This document shows, in pieces, positions 47,142 through 57,783 of a DNA stretch of 64,000 bases. A model generated the notes under the pieces. That model made no database searches. It worked only from the letters and a program-made list of their open reading frames with translations, and was not told where the DNA came from. The stretch is from Flavobacterium nitratireducens (GTDB lineage Bacteria > Bacteroidota > Bacteroidia > Flavobacteriales > Flavobacteriaceae). The stretch lies in the NCBI RefSeq assembly GCF_029625335.1, contig NZ_CP121111.1:2046001-2110000 (forward strand), read 5' to 3'. The position numbers and the translations under genes were made by a program. Numbering within the stretch: position 1 is the first letter of the stretch; each line of letters starts with the position of its first letter.

Positions 47142-48773
47142 ATGAATAGTATCAAAGTTAGTGGTATATCACTTATTTCTGCTTTAGTATTGGCAGCTTG
47201 TGGTTCACAAAGACAAGTAGCAAACTATAGTGCTTTCAAAGCTATTAGCGCTCCTTTAAATGTAAAAAAAGTTTCTCCCTTAAAACAGGAGGATTTAAAA
47301 AGATGGAGTCACTTAGACCTAGTAAAAGATACTATTCCAGGTATGAGCATGGATAGGGCTTATGCCGAATTGTTAAAGGACCGTAAAGCCGTTAAAGTAA
47401 TTGTAGGTATTGTAGATTCAGGTGTTGATATTGAGCACGAGGATTTGAAACCTGTTATCTGGACAAATAAAAAAGAAATTCCTGGTAACGGAATTGATGA
47501 TGATAAAAATGGTTTTGTAGATGATGTTCATGGATGGAATTTCCTTGGAGATATTGTAAAAGAGCATCTGGAATATGAAAGGATTGTAAAAGATAAATCC
47601 TTAGTTGATGAAACGACTTTCCAAGAAGCTAAAAAGCTTTATGATAAAAAATTTGTTGATGCTCAAAACGAAATGAGTTATTACACCATGATGAGTGCTA
47701 ATGTTGAAGAAGCCGATAAAGTACTTCAAAAACTATTAGGGAAACCAATTTATACGGCGGATGATTTAAAGGCTGTCGAATCTAAAGATACTTTGGTTCA
47801 AAAAAGTAAAACACTTATGCAAAGAATGTTTTCCTATGGTCTTCCAATAGCAGAGTTGAAATCAGAAATTCAACAGCAAATAGAAGCTAAGTATGAAATT
47901 TTAAAAGGACAAGAAACTTTAAATATCGATTACAGAAAGGTGTTAGGCGATAATCCTAATGACATCACTGATACTAAATATGGTAATGGAAATGTAATTG
48001 GACCAGACAAAAAAGAAGCACTTCATGGAACTCATGTTGCTGGTATTGTAGCTCAAACTAGAGGAAATGGTTTAGGCGGAGATGGAGTAGCTAGTAATAA
48101 TGTCGAAATCCTTACTGTTCGTGCCGTACCAGATGGAGATGAATATGATAAAGATATCGCATTGGCTATTCGTTATGCAGTAGATAATGGGGCGAAGGTA
48201 ATTAATGGAAGTTTTGGTAAATCATTTTCTCCTCACAAAGATTGGGTTTTTGATGCTATTAAGTACGCTGCTAAAAAAGACGTTTTATTTGTTCATGCTG
48301 CTGGAAATGATGCTAAAAATATTGACTATGCTGATAATTTCCCAAATGATTCTGAGGATAAAATCACCGAAATTGCTGACAATGTAATCACTGTTGGTGC
48401 TTTAAATTTTCAATATGATCAAAATATAGTAGCTCGTTTTTCAAATATTGGAAAAATCAATGTAGATGTTTTTGCACCAGGAGTACAAATTTATGCTACA
48501 ACTCCTGAAAATAGCTATCAGTTTTTACAAGGAACGTCAATGGCTTCTCCTAATGTGGCTGGAGTTGCTGCGTTAATTCGCTCATATTATCCAAAATTAA
48601 CAGCTGCACAAGTAAAACATATTTTAATGGAATCTGGTGTGGCAATTGATAAGGATGTTATTGTGGGAGGGAATCCTAATGATGTTCGTCCGTTTAAAGA
48701 ATTGTCTAAAACAGGAAAAATCGTCAATGCTTACAATGCTGTTTTAATGGCTAATGAAATGGCTAAAAAATAA
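47142..48773 (+). CDS. S8-family serine peptidase (subtilase) lipoprotein
   Basis: A 543-residue exported protease with lipobox LAAC (Cys20). The catalytic triad is Asp92 (GIVDSGVD), His295 (HGTHVAGI) and Ser466 (GTSMASPN); the oxyanion Asn is in HAAGNDAKN. The D to H distance is about 200 residues because of a helical insertion at about 130-280, longer than in classical subtilisins and typical of a Bacteroidota subgroup. No prodomain is evident. It probably acts on the periplasmic or outer face. It lies 78 bases after the MBL gene. Confidence 0.94.
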   Translation: MNSIKVSGISLISALVLAACGSQRQVANYSAFKAISAPLNVKKVSPLKQEDLKRWSHLDLVKDTIPGMSMDRAYAELLKDRKAVKVIVGIVDSGVDIEHEDLKPVIWTNKKEIPGNGIDDDKNGFVDDVHGWNFLGDIVKEHLEYERIVKDKSLVDETTFQEAKKLYDKKFVDAQNEMSYYTMMSANVEEADKVLQKLLGKPIYTADDLKAVESKDTLVQKSKTLMQRMFSYGLPIAELKSEIQQQIEAKYEILKGQETLNIDYRKVLGDNPNDITDTKYGNGNVIGPDKKEALHGTHVAGIVAQTRGNGLGGDGVASNNVEILTVRAVPDGDEYDKDIALAIRYAVDNGAKVINGSFGKSFSPHKDWVFDAIKYAAKKDVLFVHAAGNDAKNIDYADNFPNDSEDKITEIADNVITVGALNFQYDQNIVARFSNIGKINVDVFAPGVQIYATTPENSYQFLQGTSMASPNVAGVAALIRSYYPKLTAAQVKHILMESGVAIDKDVIVGGNPNDVRPFKELSKTGKIVNAYNAVLMANEMAKK

Positions 48774-48837
48774 TTTATCTTTATCGAAATTTAATGGAAG
48801 GACCTAACATCCTTCCATTTTTTATTTTACAACTAGT

Positions 48838-50712
48838 ATGAAACAAATTCTATTTTTTGCATTCCTTTTTATAAATGCATTTTCTGTTGAGGCTCAAAAA
48901 ATGCCTTATTGGCAACAAGCTGTTGATTATAAAATGGAAGTAGCTGTAGATGCCGAAAAGTATCAGTACAAAGGGAAACAACTATTGGTGTACACTAATA
49001 ATTCTTCAGATACTTTAAAAAAAGTGTATTATCATTTGTATAATAATGCATTCCAACCAGGAAGCGAAATGGCAGAAAGGGCTGATAACATCAAAGATCC
49101 TGATGCTAGAATGGTACGAAAAAATAAAGTAGGAGATTCTATTGTTAAAGAAAATCGGATTCAAAATTTAAAGCCAAACGAAATTGGTTATTTGAAAGTA
49201 ACTAATTTTAAGCAAGATGGACTTGAAGCTACAACAAAGACAAAGGGTACTATTCTAGAAGTGCTCTTAGCAAAGCCCATTTTGCCTCATTCGAAAACCA
49301 CTTTTACGTTGGATTTTGAAGGACAAGTACCTTTGCAAATTCGTCGTTCAGGTCGAAATAACGCCGAAGGTGTAGCCTTATCCATGTCACAATGGTATCC
49401 TAAAATAGCCGAATTTGATTTTGAAGGTTGGCATGCCGATCCCTATATCGCCAGAGAATTTCATGGTGTTTGGGGAAATTTTGATGTAAAAATTACCATT
49501 GACAAAGATTACGTTTTGGGTGGTTCAGGCTATTTACAAAAGCCTAATAAAATAGGGCATGGTTATCAAGATGCTGGAGTAGTTGTGAAACATTCCCGAA
49601 GAACTAAAAAACTAACTTGGCATTTTATTGCACCTATGGTTCATGATTTTACCTGGGCAGCCGATAAGGAATATCTACATGATGTGGTAAAAGGCCCTAA
49701 TAATGTAGACCTACATTTCCTGTACAAAAACAATCCTAAAATTATTGAAAACTGGAAAAAAATGCAGCCTTTAATGGTTAAGGTGATGGATTTTTACAAC
49801 AAAAATATAGGCAATTATCCCTACAATCAGTACTCGTTTATCCAAGGAGGCGATGGTGGAATGGAGTATGCCATGTGTACGTTGATTTTAGGAAATGGAT
49901 CACTTGAAGGTACTTTTGGAACGGCAACACATGAGCTAGGACACGCTTGGTTTCAGCATATTTTAGCATCAAATGAATCTAAGCATCCATGGATGGACGA
50001 GGGTTTTACGACATACGTTGAAGATTTAGCGGTCAATGAAGTTTTAGGCAATAAAGCCAAGAATCCATTTGAAGGAAATTATAAAGCTTATTATTCACTG
50101 GTGAATTCCGGTAAGGAACAACCGCAAACTACCCATGCCGACCGATATGATGAAAACAGGCCTTATAGCATTTCGTCTTACATCAAAGGGAGTATCTTTT
50201 TGTCGCAGTTGGGCTATCTTATAGGTCAGGATAAATTAGCAGAAACCATAAAGAAGTACTACAATGATTTCAAGTTCAAACATCCTACACCTAATGATAT
50301 TAAACGTACAGCGGAGCGTGTATCGGGAGCCGAATTGGATTGGTATTTAACCGATTGGACACAAACAACCAATACGATAGATTACGGAATTTCTTCTGTT
50401 GTGGAAAAAGGAGATAAAACAGTAATTAATTTAGAGCGAATAGGTAGAATGCCAATGCCTATTGACTTACAAGTCGAATATACAGATGGGACTTTAGAAA
50501 ATTTTTACATTCCGTTGCGCATGATGTATTTTGAAAAAGCAAATGCTAATCCAGCTGTTAAAAGAACAATCCTAAGCGATTGGACTTGGGCGAATCCAAA
50601 ATACAAATTAAGCATTCCCGTGGTAAAAAGCAGCATCAAAAAAATCACCATTGACCCAAGTGGTTTAATGGCGGATGTCAAAGCAGAAAATAATAGTTAC
50701 GAAGTGAAGTAA
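48838..50712 (+). CDS. M1-family metallopeptidase (aminopeptidase N-like)
   Basis: A 624-residue exported zinc peptidase. Signal peptide (VEAQK), an N-terminal beta-saddle, and the thermolysin-like centre with HELGH at residues 365-369 and the third ligand Glu388 in WMDEGFTTYVE. The exopeptidase motif is GGMEYA just before. It removes N-terminal residues from peptides in the periplasm. It follows the subtilase after 64 bases, so the two peptidases may be co-expressed. A strong terminator follows. Confidence 0.94.
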   Translation: MKQILFFAFLFINAFSVEAQKMPYWQQAVDYKMEVAVDAEKYQYKGKQLLVYTNNSSDTLKKVYYHLYNNAFQPGSEMAERADNIKDPDARMVRKNKVGDSIVKENRIQNLKPNEIGYLKVTNFKQDGLEATTKTKGTILEVLLAKPILPHSKTTFTLDFEGQVPLQIRRSGRNNAEGVALSMSQWYPKIAEFDFEGWHADPYIAREFHGVWGNFDVKITIDKDYVLGGSGYLQKPNKIGHGYQDAGVVVKHSRRTKKLTWHFIAPMVHDFTWAADKEYLHDVVKGPNNVDLHFLYKNNPKIIENWKKMQPLMVKVMDFYNKNIGNYPYNQYSFIQGGDGGMEYAMCTLILGNGSLEGTFGTATHELGHAWFQHILASNESKHPWMDEGFTTYVEDLAVNEVLGNKAKNPFEGNYKAYYSLVNSGKEQPQTTHADRYDENRPYSISSYIKGSIFLSQLGYLIGQDKLAETIKKYYNDFKFKHPTPNDIKRTAERVSGAELDWYLTDWTQTTNTIDYGISSVVEKGDKTVINLERIGRMPMPIDLQVEYTDGTLENFYIPLRMMYFEKANANPAVKRTILSDWTWANPKYKLSIPVVKSSIKKITIDPSGLMADVKAENNSYEVK

Positions 50713-50738
50713 TTTTTAAAGTCACATTTAGAAACAAT

Positions 50739-50777
50739 AAACCCGACAGTTTTTAGAAAGCTGTCGGGTTTTGTTTT
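50739..50777. terminator. Bidirectional terminator between the M1 peptidase and a convergent gene
   Basis: AAACCCGACAG and CTGTCGGGTTT make a perfect stem with an A-run on one side and a T-run on the other, so it can stop transcripts from both directions. Confidence 0.85.
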
Positions 50778-50839
50778 AAAGGTCACAGACAAATGCCTGC
50801 GCTAAAGTTTGTCTCTATCTGAGCGATTGGGTTTCGATT

Positions 50840-51304
50840 TTATCGATACATTATTTTCACTGTGTCAACAATTTTAAAGCATAGATCAAATTTATATGAT
50901 TTTAGTACTTGAATATCTTTGGAATGTTTGTAATTATTTGCAATATCACTAGTTAATTTAGTTTTTGAGTCTTTTTTTCTAATTACTACATTTAGATTTA
51001 TATCATCTTTGCAGGTTAATTTTTTTAAATTATTTAGATAAATTTTGTAATTATTATCCGGTTTTATTAGTAATATTTTATTGGTTCCTTTTAATTTATT
51101 TATTAAAGCTAGAGAAAAATAATTTTTACCTAAATAATCAATACTAATTGAATCAATAATAAAATCATTCGATTTTAAAAGAGATATTTCATTACTTTTT
51201 GTATTGATAATTAAGGTTTGATAATCTCTATGTTTACATCCTGTAGACAGCATGAATAGGAAAAAAGCAAAAAAACTAAAAATGAGGTTTTTATGTAGTA
51301 TCAT
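50840..51304 (-). CDS. Lipoprotein of unknown function
   Basis: A 154-residue predicted lipoprotein (lipobox STGC, Cys23 after a hydrophobic stretch). The rest is lysine/asparagine-rich with beta-prone segments (FIIDSISIDYLGKNYFSLAL; KILLIKPDNNYKIYL). I recognise no family. Base composition is more AT-rich than neighbouring genes, which might indicate transfer or weak constraint. It is convergent with the M1 gene and divergent from the 51.5-kb lipoprotein gene. Confidence 0.7.
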   Translation of the reverse strand: MILHKNLIFSFFAFFLFMLSTGCKHRDYQTLIINTKSNEISLLKSNDFIIDSISIDYLGKNYFSLALINKLKGTNKILLIKPDNNYKIYLNNLKKLTCKDDINLNVVIRKKDSKTKLTSDIANNYKHSKDIQVLKSYKFDLCFKIVDTVKIMYR

Positions 51305-51483
51305 TTTTTTGATAATGTAAGATTTTGTTTCAATAAACTAGAGTGGATAGGATTTAATTTTAATTCGTATCCACAAAGATTATCAAGAACAAATCTAATA
51401 AAAATATTCTTACACTTATCGGTTGTTATTCTTTACTTAAAGAAGTGTACGAAATTAGTTTTACTTTGTAACTTTGCGGTTCA

Positions 51484-52149
51484 ATGAAAATTACGATGAA
51501 ATACAAGCTATTCTATATATTTGGTTTGTTGCTTTTGATGGTTTCTTGTAAGGAAGAAGACAATCGAAAAAGACTAGCTGAACAGCTCAAAGACGCCCAA
51601 AAGAAAAAAGTCATTTTTGAAAACATCCAGAAAGGCTGGGATTTTTATGATGAACCCATCAATGAGGCTACAGAAGAAAGTATAATATCCTGGAATGAAC
51701 TTCGTATGTTCATGCAGGAATTGGCACAAAAACCTAAAAAAACGATTGGCGCATTCCAACAAAAATCGGATGCGATTTCAAAAAAAGCCATGGTGTTGAA
51801 CGTAAATATTCCACCATTATTTGATAAACCACAAATTAAAAGCCGTATTCAGGTTTTGATTACTAAGGTGCGTTTACTCGATATGTACATTCATTTGGAC
51901 AATATTCCGGATAAAAAAGTGGTGGAATTAGTGGGCGAAATCAATAAAGAATTGACCACTTTACAGCGCCAAATGGATATTTTGACAGAGAAAAGTAAAA
52001 TTCCTGTTGAAGAAGGGGAAGACGAGATGAGAAGAATGTTGTTGGACTCGGCAAGAGCGATTCCTAACGGTCCAATGATGCCAAATGGCTCGATGATGCC
52101 TTCAAGTACAAGAGCAATTATTAATCCTAACGATGCGAGAGTTGAGTAA
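51484..52149 (+). CDS. Lipoprotein of unknown function upstream of mfd
   Basis: A 221-residue lipoprotein (lipobox MVSC). A helical, coiled-coil-like body follows: RLAEQLKDAQKKKVIFENIQ, then IKSRIQVLITKVRLLDMYIH and EINKELTTLQRQMDIL. The tail is low complexity (PNGPMMPNGSMMPS). I recognise only a common flavobacterial unnamed family. Its last 17 bases overlap the start of mfd in another frame, so the two are translationally linked, although one is exported and the other acts on RNA polymerase. Confidence 0.78.
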   Translation: MKITMKYKLFYIFGLLLLMVSCKEEDNRKRLAEQLKDAQKKKVIFENIQKGWDFYDEPINEATEESIISWNELRMFMQELAQKPKKTIGAFQQKSDAISKKAMVLNVNIPPLFDKPQIKSRIQVLITKVRLLDMYIHLDNIPDKKVVELVGEINKELTTLQRQMDILTEKSKIPVEEGEDEMRRMLLDSARAIPNGPMMPNGSMMPSSTRAIINPNDARVE

Positions 52150-55100
52150 ATCTGCCCTTTATACTATTTACGAAACTTCTCCTAAAACAATACAAATTAC
52201 CAAAGCGTTAGAAGAGAAGCAGGGTGCCAAATTACATCTAAGTGGATTGTTAGGTTCGGCCATGTCGTTTGTTATTCGTTCGGTGTTTAAAAAAGCGGAA
52301 CTTCCTTTTTTACTTATTTTAAATAATAAAGAAGAAGCAGCTTATTATTTGAACGATTTAGAACAAATGGTAGGTGAGGAAGATGTGTTGTTTTATCCTA
52401 GTTCCTATCGTCGTCCGTACCAAATTGAAGAGACGGATAATGCCAATGTATTGCTTCGTGCAGAGGTGTTGAACCGAATTAATTCGCGCAAAAAACCAGC
52501 TGTTATAGTCAGTTATCCTGAAGCGCTATTTGAAAAAGTAGTAACTCGTCGTGATTTGGACAAAAACACTCTCAAGGTAACTGTTGGCGATAAGGTTTCA
52601 ATTGATTTTATCAATGAAGTTTTATTCGAATACGAATTCAAAAGGGTTGATTTTATTACGGAACCCGGTGAGTTTTCAGTGCGTGGTGGAATTGTAGATG
52701 TATTTTCATTTTCGAATGATAATCCGTACCGAATTGAGTTTTTTGGCGATGAGGTCGAAAGTATCCGAACTTTTGATGTGGCTACCCAATTGTCGATTGA
52801 ACAGCAAAAGAAAATCACCATAATTCCTAATGTCGAAAACAAAGTTTTTCAGGAAAATAGAGAGAGTTTCTTAGATTATATTTCAGAGAAAACCGTTCTT
52901 TTTATACAGAATACGGAAGATGTTTTAGCGCAATTAGACAAACAATTTGCCCGTGCCGAAGAAGCTTTTGAGAAATTGTCTAAGGATATCAAGCACGCTA
53001 CACCTGAGCAATTATTTTTAGACCAAAAAGCTTTTGTAAAACGTGCGTTGGATTTTTCAGTTGTCGAATTAAGTTCAAAAGCGATTTTCAGAACTACTAA
53101 AAAGTTTGAATTTCACATTTATCCGCAACCTTCGTTCAACAAACAATTTGATTTGTTGTTGAATAATTTGAGCGAGAATCATTTTAATGGCTATAAAAAT
53201 TATTTGTTTTGTTCGAATGAGGCTCAGGCAAAGCGTTTTCATGATATTTTTGAAACCCTAGATGAAGCCAATTCGGAGAATATCCGTAAGCAATACAATA
53301 CCGTTGTGTTGCCTATGTATCAAGGTTTTATTGACGAAGAGAACCAAATTTCATGCTATACCGATCACCAAATTTTTGAGCGCTACCATAAATTTAGCAT
53401 CAAAAACGGTTATTCTAAAAAACAGAATATCACCTTAAAAGAGCTGACTACACTTTCAGTGGGCGATTATGTGACACATATTGACCACGGAATTGGGAAA
53501 TTTGGTGGATTGCAAAAAATTCAGGTCGAAGGCAAAACGCAGGAAGCCATTAAATTGGTATATGCTGATAATGATATTGTGTATGTGAGTATTCATTCGC
53601 TACACAAAATTTCAAAATACAACGGCAAAGATGGAACGCCACCAAAAATATACAAATTAGGCTCGAATGCATGGAAAGCTTTAAAGCAAAAAACCAAAGC
53701 CAGAGTCAAGCATATTGCATTCAACCTGATTCAATTGTATGCTAAAAGGCGATTGGAAAAAGGTTTTCAATACGCGCCCGATAGTTATTTGCAAAACGAA
53801 TTAGAAAGTTCGTTCATTTACGAAGATACACCGGACCAAATCAAATCGACAGCCGAAGTAAAAGCCGATATGGAGAGCGACCGCCCAATGGATCGTTTGG
53901 TTTGTGGAGACGTAGGTTTTGGAAAAACAGAAGTCGCTATTCGTGCCGCTTTCAAAGCAGTGGATAATAGTAAACAGGTGGCGGTTTTGGTGCCAACAAC
54001 TATTTTGGCCTACCAGCATTTCCGAACTTTTTCAGAGCGATTGAAAGATATGCCAGTAAAAATTGGCTATTTGAATCGTTTTAGAACAGCCAAACAAAAG
54101 GCAGAAACCCTAAAAGAATTAGCTGAAGGGAAATTAGATATTGTGATTGGAACACATCAATTGGTGAACAAAAATGTCGTTTTTAAAGATTTAGGTTTGT
54201 TGATTGTAGACGAAGAACAGAAGTTTGGTGTAAACGTAAAAGACAAATTAAAAACTATTGCTGCCAATGTGGATACGCTGACTTTAACAGCAACGCCAAT
54301 TCCTAGAACCTTGCAGTTTTCATTAATGGCAGCTCGTGATTTGTCAGTTATTACAACACCTCCACCCAATAGATATCCTATTGAAACGAATGTAGTAGGT
54401 TTTAATGAGGAAGTAATTCGTGATGCGATTTCGTATGAAATTCAGCGTAACGGTCAGGTCTATTTTATCAATAACCGCATTGAAAATATCAAAGAAGTAG
54501 CCGGAATGATTCAGCGTTTGGTGCCCAATGCTAAAGTGGGAATTGGTCATGGACAAATGGACGGTAAAAAACTCGAAGAACTGATGTTGGCTTTTATGAA
54601 TGGTGAATTTGATGTTTTGGTAGCGACGACTATTATCGAAAGTGGATTGGATGTGCCTAATGCCAATACCATTTTTATCAATAATGCCAATAATTTTGGT
54701 CTCTCGGATTTGCATCAAATGCGTGGACGAGTGGGAAGAAGTAATAAGAAAGCCTTCTGTTATTTTATTTGCCCGCCTTATTCGTCGATGACTGAGGAAG
54801 CCCGAAAACGTATTCAGGCTTTGGAGCAATTTTCTGAATTGGGTAGCGGATTCAATATTGCCATGAAGGATTTGGAAATTCGTGGTGCTGGAGATTTATT
54901 GGGAGGAGAACAATCCGGTTTTATTAACGAAATTGGTTTCGATACCTATCAGAAAATTATGAACGAGGCAATTGAAGAGCTGAAAGAAAACGAATTCAAA
55001 GATTTGTATCCGGTTGAGAATGATATTGAAACCAAAGAATACGTAAAAGACCTGCAAATTGACACCGATTTTGAGTTGTTGTTTTCGGATGAATACATCA

Positions 55101-55516
55101 ATAATATTTCGGAGCGTATGAATTTGTATAACGAATTGAGCGCCATTAAAAATGAAGAGGAATTGCAGGTTTTCCAAAATAGACTCATTGACCGTTTTGG
55201 TCCTTTGCCTCCAAGAGCTAATGCGTTAATGAATAGTATCCGAATCAAATGGGTGGCTACTCGTGTGGGAATTGAAAAACTGGTCATGAAACAAGGAAAA
55301 ATGATAGGTTATTTTGTTTCTGATCAACAATCGGATTTTTACCAGTCGAATCGTTTTCATAAAGTTTTAGTCTTTGTTCAAAAAAATCCAACACTTTGCA
55401 AAATGAAAGAAAAACAAACCGCTAATGGTTTACGTTTATTGCTGACTTTTGATAACGTAAAATCAACCAGAAGAGCTTTGGAATTGATGGAGCTATTGGG
55501 AGGAAAAGAAGAATAA
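52133..55516 (+). CDS. mfd: Transcription-repair coupling factor Mfd
   Basis: A 1127-residue ATP-dependent translocase. In order: a UvrB-like module (about 1-330; SSYRRPYQIEE), the RNA-polymerase-binding CarD-like domain (about 440-520; VGDYVTHIDHGIGKFGGL), RecG-type helicase lobes with Walker A CGDVGFGKTE (Lys598), the DEEQ box at about 693 and QMRGRVGRS, then a C-terminal TRCF domain. It removes stalled RNA polymerase from DNA lesions and recruits UvrA. The start overlaps the upstream lipoprotein gene. Full length, no frameshift. Confidence 0.97.
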   Translation: MRELSKSALYTIYETSPKTIQITKALEEKQGAKLHLSGLLGSAMSFVIRSVFKKAELPFLLILNNKEEAAYYLNDLEQMVGEEDVLFYPSSYRRPYQIEETDNANVLLRAEVLNRINSRKKPAVIVSYPEALFEKVVTRRDLDKNTLKVTVGDKVSIDFINEVLFEYEFKRVDFITEPGEFSVRGGIVDVFSFSNDNPYRIEFFGDEVESIRTFDVATQLSIEQQKKITIIPNVENKVFQENRESFLDYISEKTVLFIQNTEDVLAQLDKQFARAEEAFEKLSKDIKHATPEQLFLDQKAFVKRALDFSVVELSSKAIFRTTKKFEFHIYPQPSFNKQFDLLLNNLSENHFNGYKNYLFCSNEAQAKRFHDIFETLDEANSENIRKQYNTVVLPMYQGFIDEENQISCYTDHQIFERYHKFSIKNGYSKKQNITLKELTTLSVGDYVTHIDHGIGKFGGLQKIQVEGKTQEAIKLVYADNDIVYVSIHSLHKISKYNGKDGTPPKIYKLGSNAWKALKQKTKARVKHIAFNLIQLYAKRRLEKGFQYAPDSYLQNELESSFIYEDTPDQIKSTAEVKADMESDRPMDRLVCGDVGFGKTEVAIRAAFKAVDNSKQVAVLVPTTILAYQHFRTFSERLKDMPVKIGYLNRFRTAKQKAETLKELAEGKLDIVIGTHQLVNKNVVFKDLGLLIVDEEQKFGVNVKDKLKTIAANVDTLTLTATPIPRTLQFSLMAARDLSVITTPPPNRYPIETNVVGFNEEVIRDAISYEIQRNGQVYFINNRIENIKEVAGMIQRLVPNAKVGIGHGQMDGKKLEELMLAFMNGEFDVLVATTIIESGLDVPNANTIFINNANNFGLSDLHQMRGRVGRSNKKAFCYFICPPYSSMTEEARKRIQALEQFSELGSGFNIAMKDLEIRGAGDLLGGEQSGFINEIGFDTYQKIMNEAIEELKENEFKDLYPVENDIETKEYVKDLQIDTDFELLFSDEYINNISERMNLYNELSAIKNEEELQVFQNRLIDRFGPLPPRANALMNSIRIKWVATRVGIEKLVMKQGKMIGYFVSDQQSDFYQSNRFHKVLVFVQKNPTLCKMKEKQTANGLRLLLTFDNVKSTRRALELMELLGGKEE

Positions 55517-55688
55517 AACTGTTTCTTTTGTAACTTTCTGTTTGATTTTTGTATTAAAAATTTGAATGTTTTTTGGGTTGAAAAATAATTTCAATGTAGT
55601 TTGACGAATAATTTGAATTTAAGGAGTATTGCTTTGTTTTTTTTATAAATTTAATCTTTTTAATATTAAATTTTTAGTTATCGGCTAT

Positions 55689-57773
55689 ATGACATTAAAA
55701 AAAACGTCCCCTAAAATACTTTGTTTAATTGTTTCTTCAAGTGTAGTTTTTTTGATGCTTTATGCTGTTTTATTGTATTATATTAATAAGACAGAAAAGG
55801 ATGCTTATCGTAATTCGGTGGAATTATTTGAAAGCAAAATCAATGAATTATTATTATTAGAATCAAAACCTATACTCACGGCTTTAAAGAATGATACCAA
55901 CTGGGATGAGTTTGTTGAATTTATTAAAACAAAAAAACAAAGCTGGTATGATGAGACTATTAGTAATGAATTAGATATTTATGGTGCCGATTACTTAGGG
56001 GTTTATGATCAAAATAAAAAGTTTATAACCCGTACCCCAACTGCTGTAATTAAGACTATTGATTTTATTCCGAGGCAAGCTATGCTTGTTTTGGATAAAA
56101 AAAGAGTAGCAAAATTCTATATAAAAATTCCCGAAGGTATTGTAGAAGTAACGGGTGCTACGATTCATCCTTCAGACGATCCTTTAAAAATAAAGACAAA
56201 GCCTTTTGGTTACTTTTTTGCTGTTCGTTTAATTAATCAAAAATTTATAAAGAACTTAGAAAAAATTACAACTTCCAAAATTGCTTTTTTAAATAGTGAT
56301 GAAAATAGAGCTGAGCAAAGGCATATTGTTAGTACTGTTTATCCTTTAAAAAACTCCAGAGGTTTACTTATTGGTAAATTACTTTTTGAGCGAAATTTTG
56401 ATGTGTATTTTGAGAATACTATTCGAATTTTATATATCATCATTACTGTTTTTATAGTGTATTTAGTAGTAAGTATTTATTACACACAAAAATTAGTTTA
56501 TCGCCCATTGTATTTCGTGCGAAGAGCGCTTCAAAGGGGGAGTTTGAGTGCAATAGCCGAGTTGAAAAAAACCTCCGGTGAGTTTAGTTACATAGGTAGA
56601 TTATTTGAAGAAAATAATAACCAAAAAATAGCTTTGATTAAAGCCAAGATTAAGGCAGAGGAAGGTGATTTGTTAAAAGCTTCTTTTTTGGCCAATTTAT
56701 CCCATGAGATAAGAACGCCAATGAATGCTATCAATGGTTTTACAGAACTTATTTTGAACACAGAACTTAGTGAAGAAGAACGAATAGAATATCTGACTAT
56801 CATTCAACAAAACGGAAAAAATTTAACATCAATTATTGATGATTTGATTGAAATGTCAAAAATTGATACCAATCAGATAACACCGAATTTTACTGAAATC
56901 AACTTGGAATCCTGTATTGAAGAACTTTATAAAACGGTTAAGGTAACAATACCGAAAAAGAAACCTTTAAAGTTTAAGTTATACAAGAGTTCTGTTCCTG
57001 CGGATTATAATATTGTTACAGATGCGATTAAATTAAAACAAGTTGTAATTAATTTATTGACAAATGCAATCAAGTATACCGATGAAGGTCTGGTAACTTT
57101 TAAGTATGAGATTAATGAAGAAGAAAAATTAATTCATTTTACCATACAGGACACGGGTTCGGGAATTGATGAAAATCATCATAAGCATGTTTTTGACCGA
57201 TTTAAGCGTATAGAAAATGATCAGTCTATAACAGTAGGAGGATTGGGACTGGGACTTTCTATTTCTAAGGCTTATATAGAAATTCTGGGAGGAACTATTA
57301 GTCTGGAGTCAAAAGTAGGAGAAGGTTCTATCTTTTATTTTTCAATTCCTTTGAAATATGCAAAAGTGGAGCATATAGTGGTTAAGCCAATCCGTGAAAA
57401 AGAATTAGCAAAATCCCAGAATAGGGTAATTTTGATAGCTGAAGATGATAATTTAAAATTTTTATTGTTTCAAAAAATGATGAAAGATAAAGGTTATCAG
57501 ATTATAAGAGCCGTAAATGGACAGGAGGCAGTAGATATTTGCATCAATAATTCTGATATTGATTTGGTTTTAATGGATATCAAAATGCCTGTCATGAATG
57601 GGTTTGAAGCCATTGAACTGATAAGGCCTATTCGTCCACAATTAATTATTATAGCCCAGACAGCTTATTCTTCTTCAGAAGATAAAGCTAAAATTGAAAA
57701 AGCAGGTTTTGATGATTATATAACTAAGCCCTTGAATAGAGAACGTTTGTTTGAATTAATTGATAAATATTAA
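55689..57773 (+). CDS. Hybrid sensor histidine kinase with CHASE4-like sensor domain
   Basis: About 694 residues from ATG 55689 (MTLKKTSPK); an upstream TTG is unlikely. Two membrane spans (about 12-32 and 252-275) enclose an extracytoplasmic domain resembling CHASE4 (WDEFVEF, DYLGVYDQNKKFI). Then HisKA with His339 (NLSHEIRTP), ATPase boxes NLLTNAIKYT and DTGSGID, and a receiver with Asp630 (LVLMDIKMPVMNG). No output domain, so the signal probably passes to a separate protein. It overlaps the next gene's longest frame but not its likely start (57784). Confidence 0.92.
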   Translation: MTLKKTSPKILCLIVSSSVVFLMLYAVLLYYINKTEKDAYRNSVELFESKINELLLLESKPILTALKNDTNWDEFVEFIKTKKQSWYDETISNELDIYGADYLGVYDQNKKFITRTPTAVIKTIDFIPRQAMLVLDKKRVAKFYIKIPEGIVEVTGATIHPSDDPLKIKTKPFGYFFAVRLINQKFIKNLEKITTSKIAFLNSDENRAEQRHIVSTVYPLKNSRGLLIGKLLFERNFDVYFENTIRILYIIITVFIVYLVVSIYYTQKLVYRPLYFVRRALQRGSLSAIAELKKTSGEFSYIGRLFEENNNQKIALIKAKIKAEEGDLLKASFLANLSHEIRTPMNAINGFTELILNTELSEEERIEYLTIIQQNGKNLTSIIDDLIEMSKIDTNQITPNFTEINLESCIEELYKTVKVTIPKKKPLKFKLYKSSVPADYNIVTDAIKLKQVVINLLTNAIKYTDEGLVTFKYEINEEEKLIHFTIQDTGSGIDENHHKHVFDRFKRIENDQSITVGGLGLGLSISKAYIEILGGTISLESKVGEGSIFYFSIPLKYAKVEHIVVKPIREKELAKSQNRVILIAEDDNLKFLLFQKMMKDKGYQIIRAVNGQEAVDICINNSDIDLVLMDIKMPVMNGFEAIELIRPIRPQLIIIAQTAYSSSEDKAKIEKAGFDDYITKPLNRERLFELIDKY

Positions 57774-57783
57774 TGTATTTCAA

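Noticed and set aside
55629..55688. TTG start twenty codons upstream for the hybrid kinase
   Set aside because: The extra residues are unlike a kinase N-terminus; ATG 55689 directly precedes the first membrane span.
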